Assembly: GCA_004431415.1 (NCBI GenBank)
Contig: QPMI01000272.1
Location: 1 to 64,000 of the forward strand
DNA length: 64,000 bases
Reading direction: 5' to 3'
Source: Cyanophora paradoxa
Taxonomy: Eukaryota; Glaucocystophyceae; Cyanophorales; Cyanophoraceae
This document shows, piece after piece, positions 21,817-31,816 of the stretch. The notes under the pieces were generated by a model. It did no database searches. It was not told the origin of the DNA and saw nothing but the letters and a program-made list of their open reading frames with translations. The position numbers were made by a program, and so were the translations under genes. The number at the start of each line of letters is the position of its first letter. The stretch's first letter is position 1.

Positions 21817-24800
21817 CTAGGCGGTGGATGCGGCGGGGGCGGCGGCGGGGGCGGCGGCGGGGACGTCGGGCACGGCGAGGTCGACAGTGCGGGTGGGCCC
21901 GGCGAGGGAGAGGCCCCGCGCCGCCAGCGAGGCGTGCAGCAGCGAGACGATCTCGTCCCCGATCTGGCCCCGCCCGATCTCAGCCGAGAATCCGGGGGTG
22001 GGGGTGGGGGGTACGCGATTTGGCACCTGGAAGGCGGCGCGGGGCTTGGCGAGGGCCAGGCACTGGCGCGACATCGCGTGCAGCTCCGCCGAGCCTGGAG
22101 GCGGGGGGGTATGCCTCAAACACGGGAGAAAGGGGGGGGGGGGGGGGGAGGGGGCGCACCCTCGTCGGAGAGCCAGCCGGCGACCATCTGGGCGATCTTC
22201 TCGGGGTCCTCGCTGTAGCCCCCGAGGCGGTTGTCGACGACGTAGGGCACGTTGCCCTCCTCCTGCCCCGGGATGAAGCCCGAGAGCATGATCGGCAGGC
22301 CCCGCGACATCGCCTGCCGTGCCCCGCGGCCCCGCCGCTCAGGCGCGCAGCGGAGCGGGCCTGGAGGAGGGGCGGACCTCGCAGATGGTGCCGGGCCCCG
22401 CCTTGGTGATGACGCAGTCCGAGGCCGCCATCCAGTCCGACATGTTCGACACGAACCTGCCCGCCCCCGGCCCCGGCCCCTCAGCGCGGGGCCGAGCGCG
22501 GCAGAGACGGGTCGGGACGGGGGCGAGGGGGGCGCTTCTAGCGTCGCGGTCTGGGGCGGGGCGGGGCGGGGCTCGGGGCGGGCACCCGTTGACGATGACG
22601 GGGACGGGCCACTTCTGGCTCTCGAGCTTCTTCTTGAGCTTGGCGTTGCGGCCGCAGACGACGACGAGCTGCCCGCCCGGCAGCTGCGCCCGCGGCGCCG
22701 CCGGCTTCGCGCCGCCCTTCTCCTGCGTCATGATGCGCGACTTGAAGTCCTCCGGCTCCTTTCCCCCCTGCGGCGGGGTTAGAGGGGGGCCGCGGGCCGC
22801 GGGGCGCGGGGCGGGGAGCCCTCGCCTTGCCGTCCTTGCCGTCCTTGCCGGCGGCGTCCTTCCCCGCGGCCGCCGCCTCCTCCTTGCCCGAGCTCCCCGC
22901 TGCGAGACGAGTGCGATCGGGCCGGTCCGGGCCGGGCGAGCGAGCGAGCGAGCAGGGCGGGGAGGCGGAGCGCCCGCTCGGTCTGTCGCACGCACCCTGG
23001 GCGGGCTGCTGCTGCTGCGGCTGCGCCGGCTGCTGCGGCTGCTGCTGGGCGCCCATGGGGGGCACGCGGACGTACTTGCCGAGCTGGTTGGCCACGGCCC
23101 GCGCGATCTGCCCCAGGGTGAGCAACAGCGCGGCGCCGGGGGTCGGCCCCGGAGGAGGCGCGGGGGCGGGCGGACCTGCTCGACGCGGCCGATGCCGTCG
23201 CCGCCGCCGACGAGGAGGACGACGGGGACGTCGGGGTTCAGGCCGAAGGCCTGCCGCAGCAGCTTCCTGCGCCCCGCGCCCCGCGCACGTCAGCGGGGCT
23301 CGCCCGCGCCAGGGCGGGGCCGGGGCGCGCTTGGGGAGGGCGGGCTCGGCGAAGTCGGCGCGGATGGGGAGGCCGAAGTTGCGGAGCTGGGCCGGCTGGA
23401 GCCCGCGCTCGATGGCCATGTCGTACATCGGCTGGCTCCCCACGAAGCAGCGGTCCACCCGCGGGTCGAACCACGTCGGGTGCCCCGACGCGAGGTCCGT
23501 CACCACCTGCACGCCGCGCGGCCCGGCTCGCACGGGAGGAGGCGAGGAGCGGGGGGAGGGGCCCCGAGCGCACAGTGACGAAGGGGGTGCGGTCGGCGGT
23601 GAGGGGCGGGGGCCCGATGAAGGGCGCGGCGGCGCCCTGGCCGGCCCCCGGCTTCGAGAAGAGCGCGCCCGCCTCCTGCGCGCCGGCGCGGCCGTCAGCT
23701 CCCAGCGGCGCCCGGGGTGCGGGGGTGCGGGGGGGCGGGCCTTGGTCTCCCCGGAGAGGAGGCCGCCGCGGGACATGCGCCCCGCCTCCCGCTTCGCCCG
23801 CATCGACTCCAGGATCCGCAGCGGCAGCGTCTGCGCGCGCTCAGCCGGCGGGCGGGCGGCCGGACGGACGGAGCGGGGGGCGGGGGCGCCTGCATGAGGG
23901 GGTGCGTGGAGACGACGATGTGCGGGTCGTAGCTCTCGAAGAGCTCGGTCATCTTCTTGCGGGAGATCTTCCAGATCAGCTCCTCCGCGAACCGCATCTC
24001 TGCGCACGCGCCCCGCGGCGGTCGACGGGCGGGCGGGGGCCAGAGCCCTCGCGGGCCGGACGCACTGCCCTCGTCCTTGCCGGCGTTGTAGAGCATCGAC
24101 CAGAGCGACGGGTGCGACGCGAGGAAGGCGTACGTCTTGGGGAGCTGCCGGGCGGGGCGGCCTCAGGGGGCGGGCGGGGGCGGGGGCGGGGGCGGGGGCG
24201 GGGGCGCGTGCGTGCCTGGTTGACGGGGAAGGGCGTGTGCTCGCCCCAGAGGTCGACGACGCGCACGTCGTACTTGTCGCCGTACGTCTGCCCGATCGCC
24301 GCCTTGATCGCCTGCGCCGAGGCCCGGTGCCCGCCCCCCGTGTCGCTCATCAGCACGAGGATCTTGTACCGCTGCCCGTCGCTGCCGCCCTCGGGACCCG
24401 ACTCCGAGTCGCCGAGCTGCTTCTCCCTCGCCGCCGGGTTGGGGCCCGCCCCGTCCTGGGGCTTGTTGGAGGAGCTGCCGCCGCTGGGCTTGTTCTGCGG
24501 CTGGCCGGCGCCCCCGGGGCCGCTCTTGGCGGCGCCCTTGTCGCTCGGGCCCGGCTTCGGGTTCTTCTGGCTGTTGGGCTTCGACAAGAACGCGACGTGC
24601 ACGCTGCGCGTCGCGTCGATCGGGTACGAGAAGACGACAGCGCCGCCGCGGCCCAGCTCGGGGAAAGCGTTCCGGCCGCCGATCGCCGTGAACTCGAATG
24701 CGCCGGTCGACGAGTTCAGGAAGCTGAAGGTCACGCCCTGCCCGCGGCGCGGCGCGCCGCTCCGGCCGGCTCCAGCACCGACGAGGGCCGGCGCGTGGCT

Positions 24801-24989
24801 GGGCTGGTACATGAACGTCCGGGAGCCGGCGTCGCGGTGCTGCGGCGGGCAAACGGTGCGCTCCGGCTTCGCCCAGGCGAGGCCCAGGGCGCTGAGGCCC
24901 GAAAGGACCCGGTGCGGAAGCCGGCCCAGAACGTACGCCGTCGACTGCCCGAGAACGCCATCACTCGCACCAACGCTGTGCGGATCCAT
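21817..24989 (-). CDS. Monogalactosyldiacylglycerol (MGDG) synthase, GT28 family
   Basis: This enzyme transfers galactose from UDP-galactose to diacylglycerol to make MGDG, the main thylakoid lipid, in the plastid envelope. The long first exon (24989 to about 24220) carries a unique N-terminal region and a Pro/Gly/Ser/Lys linker, then the family signature [20 protein letters not shown] and [17 protein letters not shown]. Later exons give [105 protein letters not shown] (sugar-nucleotide binding end), [25 protein letters not shown] and [14 protein letters not shown]. The order is complete for plant-type MGD proteins. Odd features are an N-terminal extension and a Gln/Pro insertion (about 23055-23000). 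ATG 24989 is the first true ATG in frame. The gene is divergent from the coiled-coil gene, 336 bp away. Confidence 0.92.
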
Positions 24990-25325
24990 TGCGGCCACCC
25001 CCTGGTCGCAGGAACGGCGAAGCTACGTCAAGCGCTTTTCGGATATTCGAGTTCGGGCGAGCGAGCGGGCCCCACAGGCGCTGGATCGACTTCCGCGACG
25101 CACCTGCACACAATGGCGCTGCCCGATCGCCTCGGCCGAAAGATTTTAGAAAGCTGGGTCGGCTGGGGGGAGAAGTACGCGTAGGGTACACCAGCGCTCG
25201 CTTGGGCGCTCGTCGGGTTTTATCCAGGATTCGTCGGGCGATCGCTGTCTGATTTCGCGAGGACTGAACCTCACAAAGCATTCAACGCGACCCGGGCCTA
25301 GCCCGCGGTTTGGCACCGAGCCACC

Positions 25326-27538
25326 ATGTATCCCAACGGGTCCATACAGCAGCAGCAGCAGGTACTAGCTGCTGCCCTCATGCAGCAGGAGCAGCATGCA
25401 GCCATGCTTGCGAAAGCACGGTACGCACCCGCCCCGCGTCGTCCAGCCGACAGCCCAGCGCTGCGCGTGCCTGCGTATCTTGCCGATGCGGCGTTGAAAC
25501 ACCCTTTAAGACCAGAGAAATAAGCCCTGCTTGCTTCGGATGTCGAAGCGGCCAAAGCTGACCCTGTGTGCATCAGGATGGCTGACGCGGCGATGCGGCG
25601 ATCCTACTCCTCCGGGCAGCTTTACGCTCAGGCTCAGCTAGCCCAAGCGAATATCGCTGCGTACCAGGCTGCCCTGGCGAACCAGGTGGCCATCAGCGCA
25701 AACGCGCAAGCCGCTCTTCGAAATGGTGCGGGCGGCCGCGCCGCGGTCTTCGACCTTCATTAACTCGCTGTGATTCCTTTTTTGTTCGGCCAGGCGTGCT
25801 CATGAACGGTCTTGCGCAACCTGGGTTGAGCGCATCTGCAGCTGCAACGGCGGCCGCACTCCGGGAACAGGCAATCCGCGAGCGTGCCGCGCAGTTCAAT
25901 GGAATGAAGCCGGAAGAGCTTCAACAAGTGAGCGGTTTGTGTCGTATCAGCCCACCGGCGCATCTGACCCCCCTCCGTGGCAGACTCTAGTCAAGATGCA
26001 GGCTGACCGCGAGATGCTTGTCGTCGAGAAGGGACAGATGGAGAACGAAGTCGAGCGGCTCCGCACAGCCATGGCAACGCTGTCGGTCGAGCGCCAGGTG
26101 CGTCGAGCTATCGATTGTTGCTTCCCCCCAAGCCAACGCGCACCGTAGGCGGCGCAAGAGATGCTGGTCATGCAACGTGAGGCGTGGGCACTCGAGCGTA
26201 CTGCCCTTGAAAGAAAGCTCGCCCAGCTCCAGGTTCGCCTCGCCTGCCCGCGGACCGCGCGGGTCGCCCGTGACTCATCGAGCCCGCAGAGTGAAAACGA
26301 GATGAAGGGCCGCGAGAAGAAGTCGCTACGCGAGTCCCTCACGAAGATCCAGGAGCTCGAGGGGCGCTGGCGCGAGGAGCGGACCAAGGTCCGCCGGAGT
26401 GGTCTCGGCGAGCGCCCCCGCCGCCTGGCCGCTTACGCCGCGCCGCGCCGTCCGCAGGTGGAGATGCGCATGCTGAGTCTCGAGGTCGAGAACAAGCGTC
26501 TCGCGCGGGAGAACGCGTTGCTGCTGGAGTTCCTGGGCCAGCAGGGCGTGGCCGTGCCGCACCAGATCCGCCAGGAGCAGCAGCAGCACGCCGCGGCGCT
26601 CGCGGCAGCGGCTGCCGCAGCGGCCGCGCGCGCCCAGCAGCAGGCCTCTCCTTACGCCGACTTCGGACCGGTGCGCCCTCGCTCGCTCGCGCATCCCGCC
26701 CGCGCGCCGCGGCCTGTGCGCCTGACGCGGGCGGGCGCAGATGGTCTCGTCGGTGATGCGCTGGCTGGGGAGCGGCGACGAGGGGGACGTGGCGCCCTCG
26801 TCGCCACGCTCCTCGTCCAACGAGCCGCTCACGCACATCCCGCCCCTGGGCGCCTCGCTGGGCCCCAACAACCGCTCCGCCTCGGACGGCTCGCTCCCGT
26901 CCCTCGCCCAGATGGCCGCGGCCGGCATGCCCGGCGTCGTCGGCTCCGGCTTCGAGAAGGTGCGAGGCCGCCCGCCGCCCCCGGCCCCGGCCCGCCCCGA
27001 CTGAGCGCCGCCGCCGCGCGCGCGCGCAGGCCGGCCGGAGCCCGCGCCTCTTCACCCTCCTCCCCGACGTCGCGGAGGCCGCCAGGCGCGAAGACGTCAC
27101 CGCGGCGGCCGCCGCCGCCGCCCTGGCCCAGGCCCAGGCCCAGGCCCAGGCCCAGGCGCAGCAGGCTCAGGCGCAGGCCCAGCACTTCCGCCGCGTCGCC
27201 AGTGCGTGCCCTCTCTGCCGGGGCGCGCTCCCCGCGGCTGACGGCGGCGGGCGCCGCGCGCAGGCCAGGAGCAGATCTCGCCGCAGTCGACCAACTCGCA
27301 CCCGTCGCCGCGGTCCGACGGGCGGGGCGGCGGGCTCGCCGCGCTGGGAGGGGCGCCGCCCTCGCCGGGCGGGGCGGGCGGGGCGGGCGGGGAGGCGGCG
27401 GGGGCCGACACGGACGAGCAGATGGCTCGCATCGCGCGCGCCGCGCTCTCGTTCCACAACCACGGCGCCCGGGCCCCGCCGGCCGGCGAGTCGGGCCGGC
27501 CGCACCGCGGGGAGGACGAGACCCCGCTCTGGGCCTGA
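25326..27538 (+). CDS. Gln/Ala-rich coiled-coil protein, unknown function
   Basis: ATG 25326 has a good context (GAGCCACCATG). Exons give MYPNGSIQQQQQVLAAALMQ, then SYSSGQLYAQAQLAQANIAA, GVLMNGLAQPGLSASAAATA, a long coiled coil of five or so exons (KMQADREMLVVEKGQMENEV, ERLRTAMATLSVERQ, EAWALERTALERKLAQLQ, EMRMLSLEVENKRLARENAL, LLEFLGQQGV) with heptad Leu, then a Gln/Ala run, a Ser/Pro-rich part (SVMRWLGSGDEGDVAPSSPR), an Ala-Gln repeat (about 27110-27185) and a disordered tail. The RLARENALLLEFL end resembles a leucine zipper, but no basic DNA-binding region was recognised before it. The Gln-rich segments suggest a regulatory or scaffold role. Introns are short GT-AG. Confidence 0.75.
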
Positions 27539-28316
27539 CACCCTCTCTTCTTCGTCTTCTTTTTCAACATCGTACATCGGGCGTTTCAATGGGTGCTGTG
27601 TGCTCTCTACCATGCAGCGTTAAGCAAGTTTTTAGGTACAGATAAGGACGGATAGTTTCGGGGGACCTGTCCAGGGTACCGAGTGGGTTGTTGCCTTTGC
27701 TCCAAAATCGTTACCCTAGAATGAAAGTGATGTGTAGTTCCTTACTTTCCAGTAGGTCTGCAGGTGCACTGCTACTCAGTGCGTGTACGCTTAGCGTGTC
27801 TTAGCAATGCTGTTTGGCTTATTAATTTCCGATTCGAATTCGATCTGACTCTTCTGTAGCCTTATTCTGTATCGTGGTCTGAACAATTGCACGGCCGCCG
27901 GACGGATCCGGCTTATTGTCCGCGATGTACGCTTGCGCGCATGTTCGCATGCGCATGCGCCGCGGCGCATGCGCAATGCATGACTCGTAGAGGAACTTGC
28001 AATTAATTGGGAATTCGAAGCCCTTGCAAATTGAAGCTGCCGTCCGACGGTCGTCCGGACCGGATCCGTCGGCCCCGCTCACTGCAGCTGCAGCTGATCA
28101 TGATGCATGAGTACTAGTCACACTCAGTGACTGATCATGAGCCGCAGTGCGCAGCTGGCATGCGCATCGATGCCCGGCCCGCGCACGCGTCCGTGGCCCG
28201 GCGGCCAGCTGCAGGCGGCGGCCTCGGATCATGTATGATCCAATAAATACAATTACGTGGACGACCAACACTACCGGGGGATACGATATGTCGCACATGT
28301 GCCCGAGGCGGCGCGG
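27539..28316. other. Intergenic, AT-richer, palindrome-rich
   Basis: This holds the 3' UTRs of two convergent genes and little else. It is noticeably AT-richer than the genes and contains many short palindromes: CATGCGCATGCGC runs (27945-27975), TTCGAATTC (about 27835), GAATTCGAA (about 28012) and TGATCATGA words (about 28095-28140). No coding exon or RNA gene was recognised. Confidence 0.5.
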
Positions 28317-30863
28317 TCACTGGGCCTTGGGCGCGCCGGGGTCGCGGCGGCGGGAGAGGCCGAAGGGGAGGGCGGGGAGGAGGGCGAGGGCGGAGCGGAG
28401 GGCGGCCCGCCAGAAGGAGAACGTGAGCCGCGCAGGGAGCGTGAGCAGGTCCCGCGCCCCGCGCGCCGCCCGCCCCGGCGCCGCGAGCGCCCCCGAGGCG
28501 GCCCGCGACAGCCCCCGCGCCGCCTCCGAGAGCAGGGGGTACCGCGCCTGCCGGGGGGCGGGCGCCGCATGGGCCGAGGCGGGGCCGGCGGGGCTCGCGG
28601 GCGGGCGGGCGGGACGCGCACGGCGAGGGGTCGCCTCAGGCGGCGGAGGCGGCCGATGAGGGCCGACTTGGACCAGTGCAGGATGCTGCGGAGGGTGAGC
28701 GAGGAGGGGGGGAGGAGGGGGCAGGGAAGGGGGGTACCTGGGGAGGGCGTAGTAGGGGTGGAGGACGCGGAATGCGAACGCTGTGATGCGCCGCGAGCGG
28801 CGGCCGTCGGGGTACAGCGCGTCCATCACTGCCGCTGCGCGGCAGTCAGCACGGGAGGGGGGGTAAGGAATAGAAAGGAAGGAGGCGGGGGAGGACCGCG
28901 CGCCGGCGCAGTGCCGGACGTCGCGGGTGGGGTACATGGGCCCCCCGGGCATCGTGAAGGAGTACAGCGCCATCTGCGGGGGGAGAAGGGGAATGCGTCC
29001 CGGGTACAGGGACGGGGAGGGCGCTGGGGGTACGTGCACGCCGCACCTGGAGCTTGATGTCCGTCGCGAGGCTCCGGTCGATGCCCTTCAGCTCCAGGAA
29101 CGCGCTGCGGGGCGCGGGCGGCTCAGCGAGGCGGGGAGCCCTGAGCTCGGAGGCAGTGCCTCTCGAAGCCTAGGGCCGGGCGCACTTGAGGTAGTGGAGG
29201 AGGGCGCGCTCGCTGCGGATGAGCTGCAGCACGCGCACCGATTCCCCCACGAAGGCGCTCCCGACGCCCTGCGCGCCCCGTGGGCGGGCGGGCGGGCCGC
29301 GCCGGCGTGCGGGCGGGCGGGCGGGGCGGACGAGGCGGCCGGAGGCGGCGGCGAGGAGGCGGGAGGGCCGCCTGCTGGAGGAGCCGCCCGCCGCCCCGTC
29401 CGACACCGGCGACGTCGCCCGCGACTCTGCGGCGCGCCCCGGGGCCGGGCCGGGCGGCGGGTCGGCTGGGCCGCGCCGCGCCGGGCCGGCGCGATGGGCG
29501 GCGGCGGCGCGCAGGCGCGCACCGGGGGGGCTGACGCCGGACGAGGAGGCGCAGTCGTCGGCGCCCTCCGCGACGCACATCTGAGGCGGCGCGCGTCAAG
29601 GCGAGCGAGGGGCGGGGGAGGCCTGCGTCTGCGCCTGCGGGGCCGGGCGCACGGCGGCGAGGAAGGGGCGGAGGGCGCTGGGCTCCTCGTAGTGGAAGAA
29701 GAAGCGCTGCACGAGGCCCGCCGTGTCCTGCGCGAACCGCCCCGGCACGCCCGCCCCCGCCCGCCCGCCGGCCCCGCCGGCCCCGCCGCCCGCTCCGCGC
29801 AGCCGGCCAGCGCCGCGTCCCTCAGCGCCTCGTACAGGGCGGCGAAGCGGCGCCCCGAGGTCTCCAGGTCGTACCAGAAGAGCCGGTTCGTGCCTGCCGG
29901 AGGGGGAGCGCCGCGTGGGCGCCGGGGAGACCGCTCGCCGAGGCGGGGCGCGGGGCGGGGCACCCTTCAGGAAGACGTTCATGCGGCGGACCATGCCCTC
30001 CTCCTCCTGGTGCCTCCCCTCGAGCAGCTTCGCGGGAGGTTGGCGCGCGCGCGCGCGCGGGACGAGCGGGGCGGGGCGGGGCGGGCCCAGCGGAAGGAGA
30101 GGAGGGCGAAGACGGAGGGGACGTGGACGTTGCTCCACAGCGCCTCCATCTCGCCGTGCAGCCGCCGGGCCTCCGCCGGCCGCGCGTTGTAGTGCTCCGC
30201 CAGCAGCTCGAAGTAGAGCGGCGCGCCCTCGCCCGCGGCGCCGGCCGACGCCAGCGGCGGCGCGCAGCTGTCCGCGCGCAGGTACTCCAGCACGTCCGGC
30301 TCCACGTGCTGCTTCAGGTTGTCGAACAGCGCGCTGCGCGCCCGCGCGGCCGCCGATCACGCGCCGCGCGCGGCGGCGGCGCCGCCGTAGGCACCTGATC
30401 TGGCCGGCGCGCGCCTCGCCGAACAATCCGGCGGCGCTCGAGAGGACGTGCAGGACCTCGTTGGAGAGCCGCTGCATGAACCGCTCGAAGCGCCCGAAGG
30501 CGCTGCCGCACCCGCTTGCCGACGCCTCGCTGAAGCTGCGGTGCCTCTCGAACGCGTCGAGCTCCTCGAAGGAGACGTCTGCTCCGTGCTCGGACTCATC
30601 GTTCAGGAGCGAGTGGAAGGACGAGGTCCGCGACAGCGAGCGGCCCGGCCAACCACGCCGCGAGCCTGCGCCACAAGGCGCTCAGATCTAGAATCGGGCT
30701 GCGCCAGCGGCGCCTGCACCGCACCGCCCTCGCTGAAAATGAGCGACTGCGCGTCGTCCGGGGCCGCATCCTGATCGTCGAAGCCGTCCGGGCCGGGCTC
30801 GCTGATGGTGTCGCCAGCCAGGAGCTCCTCACCTCCTGGATCGGGCGCCATAGAGCGCGCCAC
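28317..30863 (-). CDS. Conserved protein of unknown function, plant-type family
   Basis: The first exon is read from ATG 30863 (or 30851): SDxGP-type acidic N-terminus ending DAQSLIFSEG, joined to a Ser-rich stretch LSRTSSFHSLLNDESEHGAD. Further exons: FERFMQRLSNEVLHVLSSAA, EPDVLEYLRADSCAPP, PAEARRLHGEMEALWSNVHV, EEGMVRRMNVFLKG, NRLFWYDLETSGRRFAALYE, RFAQDTAGLVQRFFFHYEEP, ESVRVLQLIRSERALLHYLK, IDRSLATDIKLQMALYSFTM, PGGPMYPTRDVRHCAGA, ALYPDGRRSRRITAFAFRVL, HPYYALPR, HWSKSALIGRL, and a C-terminal hydrophobic helix near LTFSFWRAALRSALALLPAL. From memory, the LYSFTxPGGPMYPTR, DxETT/LFWxD and FRxLxPxY segments match an uncharacterised family in land plants. No biochemical function is known to me. 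Probably membrane-associated at the C-terminus. Confidence 0.75.
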
Positions 30864-31219
30864 GCGCTGAAGGCTCTTGGAATCCAGCGGGCTGAGTGAG
30901 ATCCCCAGCTAAGGCGTCGTGGAATGCCGCTGATTGCCTTCGAATTCGCCGATTGCCGGACGGCCTCGGAAGGGTGCGAGCTGGCGAAATCTCCGATCGA
31001 CGGGTCACGTACGCAAGCTTTTAGGTACGCGCTCGCGGCTGATGTGGATCGCTGATGTGAGCCGCGGCCGACCAGGGTACACGAGAATTCGAGTTTCGAA
31101 TTCTCTGCAGCTAGCGCTAGCGCTAGCGCTGGCCGGCGCCGCGCCGGCGTCGGGCCCACGTTTCGACAACGTTAGCACTATATGTATACGTATACATATA
31201 TAGCTACGGCTTACATCGA
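30864..31219. other. Intergenic region
   Basis: About 350 bases with no recognised gene. It contains GAATTCGAG/TCGAATTC words (31084-31103), a CTAGCG tandem (about 31111-31128), GC palindromes (about 31129-31150) and an alternating GTATACGTATACATATATAG stretch (about 31182-31202). It may be the promoter side of the minus-strand gene at 28.3-30.9 kb. Confidence 0.5.
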
Positions 31220-31679
31220 CTAAAGTATTAGATCTGCGCATGCGGCGCCGGCCGGCCCGCGAAAGAGCGGGGCGATGGCGGCGGGGGCGGCGTCCGCGGG
31301 CCGGAGCCCGCCGGCGTCGCGCAGCTCGCCGAGTCGAGGGCCGCCCCCGCCCCCGTCCGCCGCGCAGCCTCCAGGAGCGCCCTCACGACCTCCCCCCGCC
31401 CGCCGGGCCGCCCTGCGCGCGCCGCAGCGCTAGCTCGGCCGAGAATCGAGATCGCCGAGTCGAGCTCGCGCGCAGCTGCAGGGCCGGGGCCCGGCCGGCG
31501 TACCCTGCAGGCGACGTGGAGCGGCGTCGCCCCGAGCCGGTCCTGCGCGCCGAGCGCCGCAGCCGCAGCTCGAGCTCGAGCTCGAGCCCCGCCGCAGCTC
31601 GCCCGCTTGCCGAGTCGGCCTCGCTCGGCCGTCCCATGACGTCGATCAAGCGCTTGCGCCCCGCTTCAGAAGCTTTCAA
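31220..31679 (-). CDS. Possible small ankyrin-repeat protein or fragment
   Basis: On the minus strand an acceptor-like CGCGCAG precedes GACCGGCTCGGGGCGACG, which reads DRLGATPLHVACR, a good ankyrin-repeat start. Further on lie GEVVRALLEAARR (the second helix pattern) and GLRPADAAPAAIAPLFRG before a stop at 31220-31222. The preceding frame offers MKASEAGRKRLIDVMGRPSE from ATG 31679, then a Leu-Glu run. The pieces are in different frames and need one or more small introns, not all of which were resolved. It could be a short ankyrin gene or a decaying one, downstream of the ARM gene on the same strand. Confidence 0.4.
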
Positions 31680-31816
31680 TCTATTCTGGTATCGTTCGCA
31701 AAAATGGGGCAGCTCTGCGGCAGTCTCGAGCCGCGGGGGCGGGGTGCAGGGAGCACGGCAAGGGTGGCGGAGGGGCGGGGTTGGGCGGGGCGAGAGGGGC
31801 GCGGGGCGCGCGACGG

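Noticed and set aside
25341-25365. CAG repeat as a trinucleotide expansion
   Set aside because: It is short, in frame, and encodes a Gln run at the start of a Gln-rich protein. Ordinary coding low complexity.
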